From positions 3,375 through 67,374 of the forward strand of contig DIUC01000028.1 of assembly GCA_002435785.1 (NCBI GenBank): DNA of 64,000 bases, given 5' to 3'. Below, in pieces: positions 42,041 through 49,977 of the stretch; positions within the stretch are counted from its first letter, which is position 1; the number at the start of each line of letters is the position of its first letter. Under the pieces are notes generated by a model. The model was not told where the DNA came from. It ran no database searches and saw only the letters and a list, made by a program, of their open reading frames with translations. This DNA comes from Saprospiraceae bacterium UBA6168. GTDB lineage: Bacteria; Bacteroidota; Bacteroidia; Chitinophagales; Saprospiraceae. The position numbers and the translations under genes are program-made.

Positions 42041-42454
42041 ATGGCTTATTCAAATAAAGTTATTGAGCATTTCCAACATCCACGGAATGTGGGCACATTG
42101 GACAAAGCAAAGAAAAACGTGGGCACTGGTCTCGTTGGCGCACCTGAGTGCGGGGACGTGATGCGCCTTCAAATCGAAGTGGATGAGGCAACCGGCCTTA
42201 TTCAAGATGCTAAGTTCAAAACCTTCGGCTGTGGCTCGGCCATTGCCTCTTCCTCCTTAGCTACGGAGTGGCTGAAAGGCAAATCAGTGGATGAGGCGTT
42301 GGCCATTGACAACATGGACATTGTGGAAGAGCTTGCACTACCGCCCGTGAAAATCCACTGCTCCGTTTTGGCCGAAGACGCCATCAAGGCGGCCATTGCC
42401 GATTATCGGAGCAAAAATGGAATCGGCGTGGAAGCCGAAGCTTCGGTTGCCTAA
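42041..42454 (+). CDS. iscU: Fe-S cluster scaffold IscU
   Basis: IscU is the scaffold on which the [2Fe-2S] cluster is built. The 137-residue product has cluster ligands Cys37 (GAPECGDVM, with Asp39 beside it), Cys64 (TFGCGSAIASSS) and Cys107 (LPPVKIHCSVLAEDA), the last within the LPPVK motif that binds the HscA chaperone. HscB, the co-chaperone, is at 63358; hscA is not in the window. It belongs to the isc operon. Confidence 0.96.
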   Translation: MAYSNKVIEHFQHPRNVGTLDKAKKNVGTGLVGAPECGDVMRLQIEVDEATGLIQDAKFKTFGCGSAIASSSLATEWLKGKSVDEALAIDNMDIVEELALPPVKIHCSVLAEDAIKAAIADYRSKNGIGVEAEASVA

Positions 42455-42477
42455 TTTGTTATCAAAATTGATTTGCA

Positions 42478-42804
42478 ATGCTATTTGTAGCGGACAGTGC
42501 CAAGGAAAAAATCGAGCAGATTTTGAAAAAGCAAAATCTTGGGAACGATTATTTCGTCCGGGTCAGCGTCACCAGTGGTGGCTGCTCGGGCCTCTCCTAC
42601 AACATGGACTTCGACAACGAAAGCCAGCCCAACGACCAGGTTTTTGAGGACAATGGCCTCAAAGTGGTCACGGACTTGAAGAGTTTCCTTTACCTATTTA
42701 ACTCCACGTTGGAGTTTTCTGGAGGATTGGAGGGCAAAGGGTTTTATTTCCAAAACCCCAATGCCGCTCGAACTTGCGGGTGTGGTGAAAGCTTTGCAGT
42801 GTAA
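42478..42804 (+). CDS. iscA: A-type Fe-S carrier IscA
   Basis: The 108-residue product has the three carrier cysteines Cys36 (SGGCSGLSYNM), Cys100 and Cys102 (ARTCGCGESF) of the A-type family that receives or carries clusters and iron. It is the last gene of the isc operon and is followed by a strong terminator shared with the convergent M16 gene. Confidence 0.95.
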   Translation: MLFVADSAKEKIEQILKKQNLGNDYFVRVSVTSGGCSGLSYNMDFDNESQPNDQVFEDNGLKVVTDLKSFLYLFNSTLEFSGGLEGKGFYFQNPNAARTCGCGESFAV

Positions 42805-42826
42805 AAATAGGTTTTGTTTTAAAAAG

Positions 42827-42862
42827 AAAAGCCTCGACAGTAAGCTACCGTCGAGGCTTTTT
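42827..42862. terminator. Two-way terminator between iscA and the M16 pair
   Basis: AAAAGCCTCGAC (42827-42838) pairs with GTCGAGGCTTTT (42850-42861). Runs of A before and T after the stem make it work on both strands, ending iscA on the plus strand and the M16 operon on the minus strand. Confidence 0.88.
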
Positions 42863-42878
42863 CATTGCTGGCTGTTTG

Positions 42879-44951
42879 TCATTTTATGATGAAAAGATTG
42901 GGATCCATCTCGCCATTGACTTCTATTTCTTTGGTAATCATCATCAAAGGGATGGGAGCCACGCCTGTGATTCTTATTACCGCTGGAAACTTGATGCCGT
43001 CCACTTCCTTGTAACTCGTGATTTCGTTGGTTACTATAGTGCCTTCCTTGTCCTCGATTTCCCGGATTTTTAGGTTGGTCTCCAAGTCGAAAAAATGCGT
43101 TTTCTTGGAGCCTGATGGGTATTCGATAAGGATTTTATAGGCTTTTTTGCCTTCCACCATTTCTATCCCTTTCAATTCTGATTTCACCCCCAACTTAGCG
43201 TAAAACCTTTCAGGGAACAAATGGCCGTCAATTTTCATGTCCTCCAAAGCGGCACCTTCCATCATGGACTTGTTGCCCATTTGCATGTTCATACCTTTTT
43301 CACCATCAAATTTGGATTCCATGATGACATTGCCCAGCATGGAGTTGACCATGTCCAACTTGTTGGGTGCCATGTGGCTAAGTTCCGTCACCATTTCCAT
43401 GCCTTGTAGGCTTGCCGACATGTTGAGGTAAACCGACTTGATGCCATCCAATTTATTACCTCCAATTGCATTCAGGTAGTCGGCAAGCACGGTCTGGGCG
43501 GTGATGCCCGTTGGGACTTGCATCCCAGCCTCCTCGATGGGGTTGCCATAGACGTCGTAAAACCGGACTTTTTTATCTGTGGAAAAGATGGCGAGTTTGT
43601 CTGCTACCTCGTCCTTGTTTCCAACTACCAAAATATGAGCATTTTTGGTGGACAGGTATTTTGCAGCCATCTGCTTGATGTCGTAGGTACTTACTTGGCT
43701 CAGGTTAAGCAGGTATTTTTCGTAGTAATCGGCAGGAAGGTTGAAGCGGGCAGTGTTGAGTGCAAATCGGGCCACCGTTTCGGGGCTTTCGAGCGACCGT
43801 GCAAAATTGCCGGTCATCACGTTTTTCACCATGCTCAATTCCGTATCGGGCATGGTTTCATTGCGCAGCCGGTCCATTTCCGCCAAGAACTGAACGATGG
43901 AGCTGTCCGTCACCTCGTTCCTGACGCTGGCATTGGCGTTGAAGCTGCCTATTACTGGGTCAATGTTCAAAGAGGAACGTGCACCATAGGTGTATGCCTT
44001 GTTTTCACGGAGGTTGGACATAAGGCGGCTGCCAAAATAGCTGCCAAGCACCGTATTCATTACACTTGCCTTGATGGCATCTTCGGCGCCAGGCTTCAAG
44101 TCAATTGGATAGGTAACGTTGATGACCGATTGCACGGCACCGGTCTTGTCCACAAAATCAACCTGCGTGGCGGCGGGTCTTTGGGGCGTATCAAATTTGG
44201 TGCTTTTGACCTCGCCCTCCTTCCAATCGCCAAAATATTTTGGTGCCAACTTTTTTACCTCTGCTGCGGTAATATCTCCTGTCACGATTAGGTAGGAGAT
44301 GTTTGGTCTAAAGTATTGTTGATAAAATTCCTTGCATTTTTCCACGGTTATTTTCTCCAGCGACTTTTCGGTGGCGACCTCACCATAGGGATGGTTTTTT
44401 CCGTTGCGAAGCACAGCGCCGACATTCGCAGCGATGGCGTTGGGGTCATCCTTGTCCTGTGCGAGCGCAGAAACTGTCTGCTTTTTCAGCTTTTCAAACT
44501 CTTCCGTAGAGAAAGTTGGGTTCAACAACACATCCGACATCACCTCCAGCATTTTGTCTTTGTGTCGGCTGAGGCTTGAACCTACAACTCCAGAAGCGGA
44601 ACTGGTAAGGCTTGCCCCCAAAAAGTCAATGGACTCATCAATTTGCGACTTTGAGCGGGTCTTTGTGCCTTTGCTCAACATTTGTCCAGCCATGTTGGCA
44701 TAGCCCGCAAATTCCCCCTCCATCATCGGGGGCACATCCACAAAAACCTGAAAGGAGACCCTCGGTAGCTTGTGGTTTTCCACCACAATCACTTTCAGGC
44801 CGTTTTTCAAGGTGAACTGTTCCGCTTTTCCCAATTCAATTTTTGGAGCTGGGCCAGCATTTGGAGCATTTTTTCGGAAGTCATTCTGACCATTCGCCAA
44901 CTGGGCAAATAGCAGGAGTACCAGCACTTTAAGGAAAAATATCTTTTTCAT
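42879..44951 (-). CDS. M16-family peptidase homologue lacking the zinc motif, with extra C-terminal domain
   Basis: The 690-residue product has a signal peptide (about 1-21) and two M16 halves (about 45-250 and 260-465). At the place of HxxEH it reads ANMAGQMLSKGT (85-96), so it cannot bind zinc in the usual way. Its second half keeps the R/Y-type segment SYFGSRLMSNLRENKAYTYG. Residues from about 500 form an extra beta-rich domain (QGMEMVTELSHMAP..., KTHFFDLETNLKIREIEDKEGTIV) resembling lipoprotein-carrier LolA-like folds. It lies 79 bp after an intact M16 gene, so the two likely form a periplasmic heterodimer in which this chain is the non-catalytic partner. Confidence 0.88.
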   Translation of the reverse strand: MKKIFFLKVLVLLLFAQLANGQNDFRKNAPNAGPAPKIELGKAEQFTLKNGLKVIVVENHKLPRVSFQVFVDVPPMMEGEFAGYANMAGQMLSKGTKTRSKSQIDESIDFLGASLTSSASGVVGSSLSRHKDKMLEVMSDVLLNPTFSTEEFEKLKKQTVSALAQDKDDPNAIAANVGAVLRNGKNHPYGEVATEKSLEKITVEKCKEFYQQYFRPNISYLIVTGDITAAEVKKLAPKYFGDWKEGEVKSTKFDTPQRPAATQVDFVDKTGAVQSVINVTYPIDLKPGAEDAIKASVMNTVLGSYFGSRLMSNLRENKAYTYGARSSLNIDPVIGSFNANASVRNEVTDSSIVQFLAEMDRLRNETMPDTELSMVKNVMTGNFARSLESPETVARFALNTARFNLPADYYEKYLLNLSQVSTYDIKQMAAKYLSTKNAHILVVGNKDEVADKLAIFSTDKKVRFYDVYGNPIEEAGMQVPTGITAQTVLADYLNAIGGNKLDGIKSVYLNMSASLQGMEMVTELSHMAPNKLDMVNSMLGNVIMESKFDGEKGMNMQMGNKSMMEGAALEDMKIDGHLFPERFYAKLGVKSELKGIEMVEGKKAYKILIEYPSGSKKTHFFDLETNLKIREIEDKEGTIVTNEITSYKEVDGIKFPAVIRITGVAPIPLMMITKEIEVNGEMDPNLFIIK

Positions 44952-45030
44952 AAATTGTTGATTAGTATTAGTTTAGGCAAAAAACGGGACACGATGGAAT
45001 CAAAAAATCGTTCTCGCTTTTATTGCTGAA

Positions 45031-46353
45031 TTAAGGATTGGATGGTTTAGGCAGGTAGTAAAGCACCACCCGGTTGTCCTTGGTGAAATACTTTTTGGCC
45101 ACTCGCTGTATGTCCTCACGGGTCACCTTCATGTAGCGTTCAATTTCGGTGTTGATGAGGTTGGCATCGCCAAAGTAAGTGTGGTAATTGGCGAGGCTCT
45201 CCGCCACTCCCTGCACCGTTTCGTTGGTGCTTACAAAATCGTTTTCGACTTGGTTACGCAGTTTTTGAAGTTCCAATTCAGAAATCAACTCCGTCTGCAC
45301 CTTTACGACTTCTGCATCCATGCTGGCTTCGACTTCCTTTGGGTCAACGCCGCCATTGCAGATACCAAATGCGATGGACACACCGGGGTCTTCCATAGAA
45401 AGCGGGAAATTGCCAACAAACAATGCCTTTTGTTGCTCATCAATCAAAGCCTTGTGCAGCCTTGAACTCTCTCCTTGCGAAAGTAATTGTGAAAGCATCG
45501 TGACGGCATAAAAATCGGGCGTGCCCTGCGCTGGAATGCGGTAGGTCTGGATGACTGCTGGCAATTGGATGTTGTCGAAAATGGTGTCACGCACCTCGCC
45601 TCCCAGTTCTGGCTCAACAATTTTGGGCCTGTATGGGTCTTTTTTCTTTGGAATGCCTGCGAAATACTTGTTGATGAGCGCCTTTGCCTCCTCAATATTG
45701 ATGTCGCCAGCAATGGAGAGCGTGGCATTGTTTGGCACATAAAAATCGGCATAAAACTGCTTGTAGTCTGCCTCCTGCGCCGCATCGAGGTGGTCCATAT
45801 AGCCGATGATGGGCCATTTGTAGGGGTGGGAGCGGAAGGCCCTTTTCATGGATTCCTCCAGCACCGTACCATAAGGCTGGTTGTCAATCCGTTGGCGGCG
45901 TTCTTCCTTCACGACCTGCCGTTGGGTCTCGATGCCAACTTGCTCTACCTTGGCATGAAGCATCCGCTCGGATTCCAGCCAAAGCCCAAGTCCAAGCTGG
46001 TTGGAGGGCAGCACCTCGTAATAAAAGGTGCGGTCCCAGCTTGTGTTGGCGTTGTTGGTTCCGCCGGCCTCTTGTATGTAGTCGTCGAACTCGCCACGAG
46101 TAATGTTTTCAGAGCCTTCGAAAAGTAGGTGCTCAAAAAAGTGGGCAAAACCAGTGCGGTCTGGTTTTTCGTTTTTGGAGCCGACATGGTACAACACCGA
46201 CACCGCCACAATTGGGGTGGTGTTGTCCTGGTGCAAAATGACATGGAGGCCATTTGGCAGGTCGTACTCCGTGAACTTGATTTTATTGGTTTGTGCATGG
46301 AGGCACACCACACTCAAAATGACCCAAAACAGGGTAACGCCTTTTTTTATCAT
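45031..46353 (-). CDS. Zinc peptidase, M16B family, exported
   Basis: The 440-residue product has a signal peptide (MIKKGVTLFWVILSVVCLHA) and the inverted zinc motif HFFEH at residues 71-75, with the third ligand among the Glu residues 150-151 (VVKEERRQR). The substrate-binding half includes IPAQGTPDFYAVTMLSQLLSQGESSRLHKALIDEQ. It is the catalytic member of the pair with the gene downstream. M16B proteases degrade peptides or process exported proteins; the real substrate is unknown. The operon ends at the terminator at 42827. Confidence 0.93.
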   Translation of the reverse strand: MIKKGVTLFWVILSVVCLHAQTNKIKFTEYDLPNGLHVILHQDNTTPIVAVSVLYHVGSKNEKPDRTGFAHFFEHLLFEGSENITRGEFDDYIQEAGGTNNANTSWDRTFYYEVLPSNQLGLGLWLESERMLHAKVEQVGIETQRQVVKEERRQRIDNQPYGTVLEESMKRAFRSHPYKWPIIGYMDHLDAAQEADYKQFYADFYVPNNATLSIAGDINIEEAKALINKYFAGIPKKKDPYRPKIVEPELGGEVRDTIFDNIQLPAVIQTYRIPAQGTPDFYAVTMLSQLLSQGESSRLHKALIDEQQKALFVGNFPLSMEDPGVSIAFGICNGGVDPKEVEASMDAEVVKVQTELISELELQKLRNQVENDFVSTNETVQGVAESLANYHTYFGDANLINTEIERYMKVTREDIQRVAKKYFTKDNRVVLYYLPKPSNP

Positions 46354-46577
46354 GGTTTGAACGTTTAAATTGTTGCATATCAGTTACATAGAAAAGTCAG
46401 AAAACCCATACTGACTTTATCGGTGCGAAGTTGCCAAAAAAATCCCCAATTGCTACTTTGTTTGGAGGTTTGTGACGATTCGATAGACAAACGAAAATAC
46501 CGTTTGGTTGTTTGGTGAAAAAATTGTGAAAGTCCTCGGTGCTGCCTTTCTTTGTCTTTGGCTATTAAAAACGCAAA

Positions 46578-47627
46578 ATGAGCGATGAAATTTTCATGCA
46601 GCGGTGCTTCGACTTGGCCCGACTTGGCGCAGGCAATGTCAGCCCTAACCCGATGGTCGGTGCCGTGCTGGTGCATGAAAACCGTATCATCGGGGAGGGC
46701 TGGCACCGGCAATACGGCAAGCCCCACGCTGAGGTCAACTGCTTGGCCTCCGTATTGGAAAAAGACCGCCATTTGATTGAAAAATCCACCCTTTTCATTT
46801 CCCTTGAACCCTGTTGTTTTCATGGGAAAACACCAGCCTGTACCGACTTGATTTTGCGGGAGCGGATACCCAAAGTGGTCATCGCCAGTTTGGACGAAAC
46901 GCCGGAGGTGGCAGGGAAGGGAGTCCAAATTTTGCGAAATGCAGGTGTGGAGGTCGTGACTGGCATTTGCGCCAGCAACCCTCACCTACCAAGCGATATT
47001 CGCAATGTGTTTGTGTCGAAAAAGCGGCCATTCATTCAACTCAAATTTGCCAAATCAGCCGATGGATTTATGGGGCAGCACGGCAAACAGGTTTGGTTGA
47101 GCAACCAGTTTTCGCAGGTGCTGGCGCACAAGGGTCGGGCGGAGTTCGATGCCATCCTCATTGGCACGAACACTGCACAGACCGATGACCCGGCGCTTAC
47201 CAATCGGCATTGGCTTGGCAAGTCACCTTTGCGCATAGTATTGGATAGGAGCCGCCGCCTCCCGGCCAATCTCCAGCTTTTTCAGGGCAGGGCCACCACT
47301 TGGGTGATTACTGAAAAGGCCAGAGCACAAGAGAAGGCTGTTGATTTGCCTATGTTTTTCCAATTGAATTTTGACGAAAACCTGCTTGAAAACCTGCTGA
47401 GCATTTTGTTTCAACACGGAATCAGTTCGCTGATTGTGGAGGGCGGGGCATTTACCATTCAGCGGTTTTTGGAAAAAAACCTGTGGGACGAAGCCGTTAT
47501 TTTTTCAACGCCGAAACGATTGGGTGCGGGCATTTTGGCACCAACTCCAATGGGGATGGAAGTAGCGAGGTACCAATTAGGCGCCGATGTTTTAACGATT
47601 CTTAGGAATGATGGGAATCGCCGTTAA
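46578..47627 (+). CDS. ribD: Bifunctional riboflavin biosynthesis deaminase/reductase RibD
   Basis: RibD deaminates the pyrimidine precursor of riboflavin and reduces its ribose side chain. The 349-residue product has the deaminase zinc motif HAEVNCLAS near residue 50 and PCCFHGKTPACTDLI near 78-92, then the reductase domain with FIQLKFAKSADGFMG, DAILIGTNTAQTDDPALTNR and SLIVEGGAFTIQRFLEK. Both domains are complete. No other rib gene is near. It is divergent from the M16 pair across a 224-bp gap with no evident motif. Confidence 0.95.
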   Translation: MSDEIFMQRCFDLARLGAGNVSPNPMVGAVLVHENRIIGEGWHRQYGKPHAEVNCLASVLEKDRHLIEKSTLFISLEPCCFHGKTPACTDLILRERIPKVVIASLDETPEVAGKGVQILRNAGVEVVTGICASNPHLPSDIRNVFVSKKRPFIQLKFAKSADGFMGQHGKQVWLSNQFSQVLAHKGRAEFDAILIGTNTAQTDDPALTNRHWLGKSPLRIVLDRSRRLPANLQLFQGRATTWVITEKARAQEKAVDLPMFFQLNFDENLLENLLSILFQHGISSLIVEGGAFTIQRFLEKNLWDEAVIFSTPKRLGAGILAPTPMGMEVARYQLGADVLTILRNDGNRR

Positions 47628-47722
47628 ACTTTGTTTAAAGTGTCCTTTTTACACCAGCAAAAATGCACGCATCATGTTCTACGCTTGTAATTTTACATTC
47701 ACAAAAAGAAAACAGGATAGGA

Positions 47723-48283
47723 ATGAAGAAAATAATGTTGGGATTGGTAGCAGCGATTGTGGTTATAGTTGGGGTAGCTTTCAAAACCCCCGAGGCGGCT
47801 GAGAAAACGTTTGCGCCCGAGGCCATCCAGTGGCTGACTTGGGAGCAGATGCTGGAGAAGAGCAAGACTCAAAAAAGGAAAGTGGTAGTGGATGTTTACA
47901 CGGACTGGTGCGGCTGGTGCAAGAAAATGGACGCCACAACGTTCAGCGACCCTTGCCTTGCGAAGTACATCAACCAAACCTATTATGCGGTGAAGTTTGA
48001 TGCGGAGCAAAAGCAGGACATCGTGTTCAAGGACAAGACCTACAAGTTTGTGAAGAATGGGATGCGGGGATACCACGAGTTGGCCGCAGAAATCACCAGG
48101 GGGCAATTGAGCTTTCCGACAGTAGTGTTTCTGGATGAAAAAATGGATGTCATTCAAGCTATTCCTGGCTTCCGGAATACCAAGGAGTTCGAGACCATTT
48201 CGACCTATTTTGGCCGAAACGAGCATCTGAAAACCCCTTGGGAAACCTACCAAAAGAACTACAAGCCATTGCCAAAGAATTAA
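47723..48283 (+). CDS. Thioredoxin-like protein with CGWC motif
   Basis: The 186-residue product has an N-terminal membrane or signal segment (about 2-20) and a thioredoxin fold with VVVDVYTDWCGWCKKMD (Cys63-Cys66) and the cis-Pro segment GQLSFPTVVFLDEK. It looks like the DsbD-gamma/thioredoxin_7 group that works in the periplasm. ATG 47723 starts the membrane segment; 20 codons upstream are open but not protein-like. The partner is unknown. A terminator follows at 48331. Confidence 0.88.
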   Translation: MKKIMLGLVAAIVVIVGVAFKTPEAAEKTFAPEAIQWLTWEQMLEKSKTQKRKVVVDVYTDWCGWCKKMDATTFSDPCLAKYINQTYYAVKFDAEQKQDIVFKDKTYKFVKNGMRGYHELAAEITRGQLSFPTVVFLDEKMDVIQAIPGFRNTKEFETISTYFGRNEHLKTPWETYQKNYKPLPKN

Positions 48284-48330
48284 CCATTACTTGGTCACTC
48301 CATTTTGGAATGGCTTAGCTAAAAATAAAT

Positions 48331-48370
48331 AGGACGGCCTGTTGGTATAAACCAGCAGGCCGTTCTATTT
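48331..48370 (+). terminator. Terminator after the thioredoxin-like gene
   Basis: ACGGCCTGTTGGT (48334-48346) pairs with ACCAGCAGGCCGT (48351-48363) with one wobble pair, followed by TCTATTTT. The outer AGG/TCT bases may extend the stem. Confidence 0.75.
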
Positions 48371-48375
48371 TCGCC

Positions 48376-48444
48376 AATCCTCAAACCCTCAAACCCTCAA
48401 CCCCTCAAAATCTCAAACTCTCAAACTCTCACTCCTCACTCCTC
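48376..48444. repeat. Single-arm word run directly before xseA
   Basis: About ten tandem words of the CCTCAAAC/TCTCAAAC/CACTCCT type, seven to eight bases each, run from the terminator to within one base of the xseA ATG. No opposite arm exists here. It would form an unstructured, purine-poor 5' leader. Confidence 0.75.
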
Positions 48445-48445
48445 T

Positions 48446-49681
48446 ATGTCGCACACACTTTTCGAGTTCAATGAATTTATCCGCAGGGTGATTGCGCTCA
48501 ATCTGCCCCAAGCGCTTTGGATTCGCTCCGAACTGGCCGACGTGAAATCTTCGAGGGGGCATTTCTACCTTGATTTGGTGCAAAAAAAGGAGGATTCCGA
48601 GGAAATCATCGCCCAAGCACAGGCGGTCATTTGGTCAAAAAACTACCGCAGCCTACAAAAGAAAATCGGGTCCGACTTTGAAACACTGCTCCAACCCGGC
48701 ATGGAAATCCTGTTTTTGGCAAAGGCGGAGTTCCACGAGCGCTATGGTTTGAAGCTGATGGTGGAGGATATTGACCCCGCCCACACGTTGGGCAAACTCG
48801 AAATGCTGCGGCGAGAGACCATCCGAAAACTGCAATCCTTGAACTTGTTGCAAAAAAATGGTCAGGTGCCGCTTCGTCCGGTTTTGCAGCGGATAGCGGT
48901 CTTGAGTTCGGAGCGGGCCGCTGGTTTTCAGGATTTCCTCAAGCACCTCATGGGAAACGCCTTTGGCTATCAGTTCAACATCCAATTTTTTCAAGTGGCG
49001 GTGCAGGGCGCTTCCGTGGAGAAGGAGGTGATGGCGGAATTGGAGTCGCTGGCATTGCGAGCGCAGGAATTTGATGCCGTGGTCATCATCCGGGGTGGGG
49101 GAGCGAGGCTCGACTTGGCGGCGTTCGACAGTTTTTTATTGGCAAAAACGGTGGCCAATATGCCCTTGCCCCTCATCATTGGAATAGGCCATGATGTGGA
49201 CGAGACCGTGCTCGACCTTGTGGCGCACACTTCCCTCAAAACCCCAACTGCCGTCGCAGATTTTATTTTGCAACACAACTTCAGCTATGAATCGCAGGTC
49301 GCAAATTTGGTATTGGAGGTGAAAAACTTGGCGCTTCAAGCATTGAAAGAAAAAGCCTCCAAATTGCAATACCTGACACAACTCATAGATTATCAACTAA
49401 AAATCAACTTTCGACATCAATCTCAAATGTTGGACTATATTGAAAAAGAGTTGCCGGGTCTATTAAAGGGCAGGTTTTCAAACGCCCAATCCCAACTTGA
49501 TTATTATGAGAAAATCGTTCGCCTGCTTGGCCCAGCGGCAGCCTTTCAGCGAGGGTTTGCCCTGGTTTTTATGGAGGGCAAACAGGTCACGGGCGTTGCC
49601 CAATTGAACAAGGGGGACGAAGTTCAGGTGCAGTTGAAACACGGCAGCTTTCAGGCAACCGTCAAAAGCAAAGACAAATGA
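48446..49681 (+). CDS. xseA: Exodeoxyribonuclease VII large subunit
   Basis: XseA is the catalytic subunit of ExoVII, which degrades single-stranded DNA in repair. The 411-residue product has an N-terminal OB domain (LWIRSELADVKSSRGHFYLDLVQ), the core with IAVLSSERAAGFQDFLKH, VVIIRGGGARLDLAAFDSFLLA and PLIIGIGHDVDETVLDLVAHTSLKTPTAVADFI, a coiled coil (about 280-370) and a C-terminal segment FQRGFALVFMEGK. The stop overlaps xseB by four bases. The start is fixed by the word run ending one base upstream. Confidence 0.95.
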   Translation: MSHTLFEFNEFIRRVIALNLPQALWIRSELADVKSSRGHFYLDLVQKKEDSEEIIAQAQAVIWSKNYRSLQKKIGSDFETLLQPGMEILFLAKAEFHERYGLKLMVEDIDPAHTLGKLEMLRRETIRKLQSLNLLQKNGQVPLRPVLQRIAVLSSERAAGFQDFLKHLMGNAFGYQFNIQFFQVAVQGASVEKEVMAELESLALRAQEFDAVVIIRGGGARLDLAAFDSFLLAKTVANMPLPLIIGIGHDVDETVLDLVAHTSLKTPTAVADFILQHNFSYESQVANLVLEVKNLALQALKEKASKLQYLTQLIDYQLKINFRHQSQMLDYIEKELPGLLKGRFSNAQSQLDYYEKIVRLLGPAAAFQRGFALVFMEGKQVTGVAQLNKGDEVQVQLKHGSFQATVKSKDK

Positions 49682-49881
49682 CAAAGCAAAAATCAAAACT
49701 TACCTATGAATCGGCCTTGCAGGAATTGCAGGGCATCGTTAGCAGCCTCCAAGACGAGGCCGTAAGCATGGACGACCTTTCCGAAAAGGTGAATAGGGCC
49801 GCCGAATTATTGAAATTTTGCAGGGAAAAGCTGCGGGAAACAGAGGGGCAGGTGCAGGGGCTTTTTGATGGGAATCAATAG
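49678..49881 (+). CDS. xseB: Exodeoxyribonuclease VII small subunit
   Basis: XseB binds the XseA coiled coil. The 67-residue product has the family pattern TYESALQELQGIVSSLQDEAVSMDDLSEKVNRAAELLKFCREKLRETEGQV. ATG 49678 overlaps the xseA stop (ATGA), so the two are translationally coupled. Confidence 0.95.
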   Translation: MTKQKSKLTYESALQELQGIVSSLQDEAVSMDDLSEKVNRAAELLKFCREKLRETEGQVQGLFDGNQ

Positions 49882-49896
49882 TCTTCAGCTTGGGTT

Positions 49897-49929
49897 AACG
49901 TCGGGGAGGTTCAAAACCTCCCCGACGTT
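49897..49929. terminator. Perfect 15-bp hairpin between xseB and the T9SS protein gene
   Basis: AACGTCGGGGAGGTT (49897-49911) and AACCTCCCCGACGTT (49915-49929) pair exactly around CAA. It lies 15 bases after xseB and 48 bases after the stop of the convergent gene. No T-run follows, so it is either a two-way terminator by stem strength or a dispersed repeat. Confidence 0.7.
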
Positions 49930-49977
49930 GTAAGAATCTACTTGTCTGAATTGACTTGACAGACCCAATCAATCTTA

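Noticed and set aside
42879..44951. Active zinc protease call
   Set aside because: The HxxEH position reads ANMAGQML, so zinc catalysis is not supported for this chain.
48376..48444. Possible CRISPR array
   Set aside because: The repeated words are 7-9 bases without unique spacers of constant length, and no cas genes are present.
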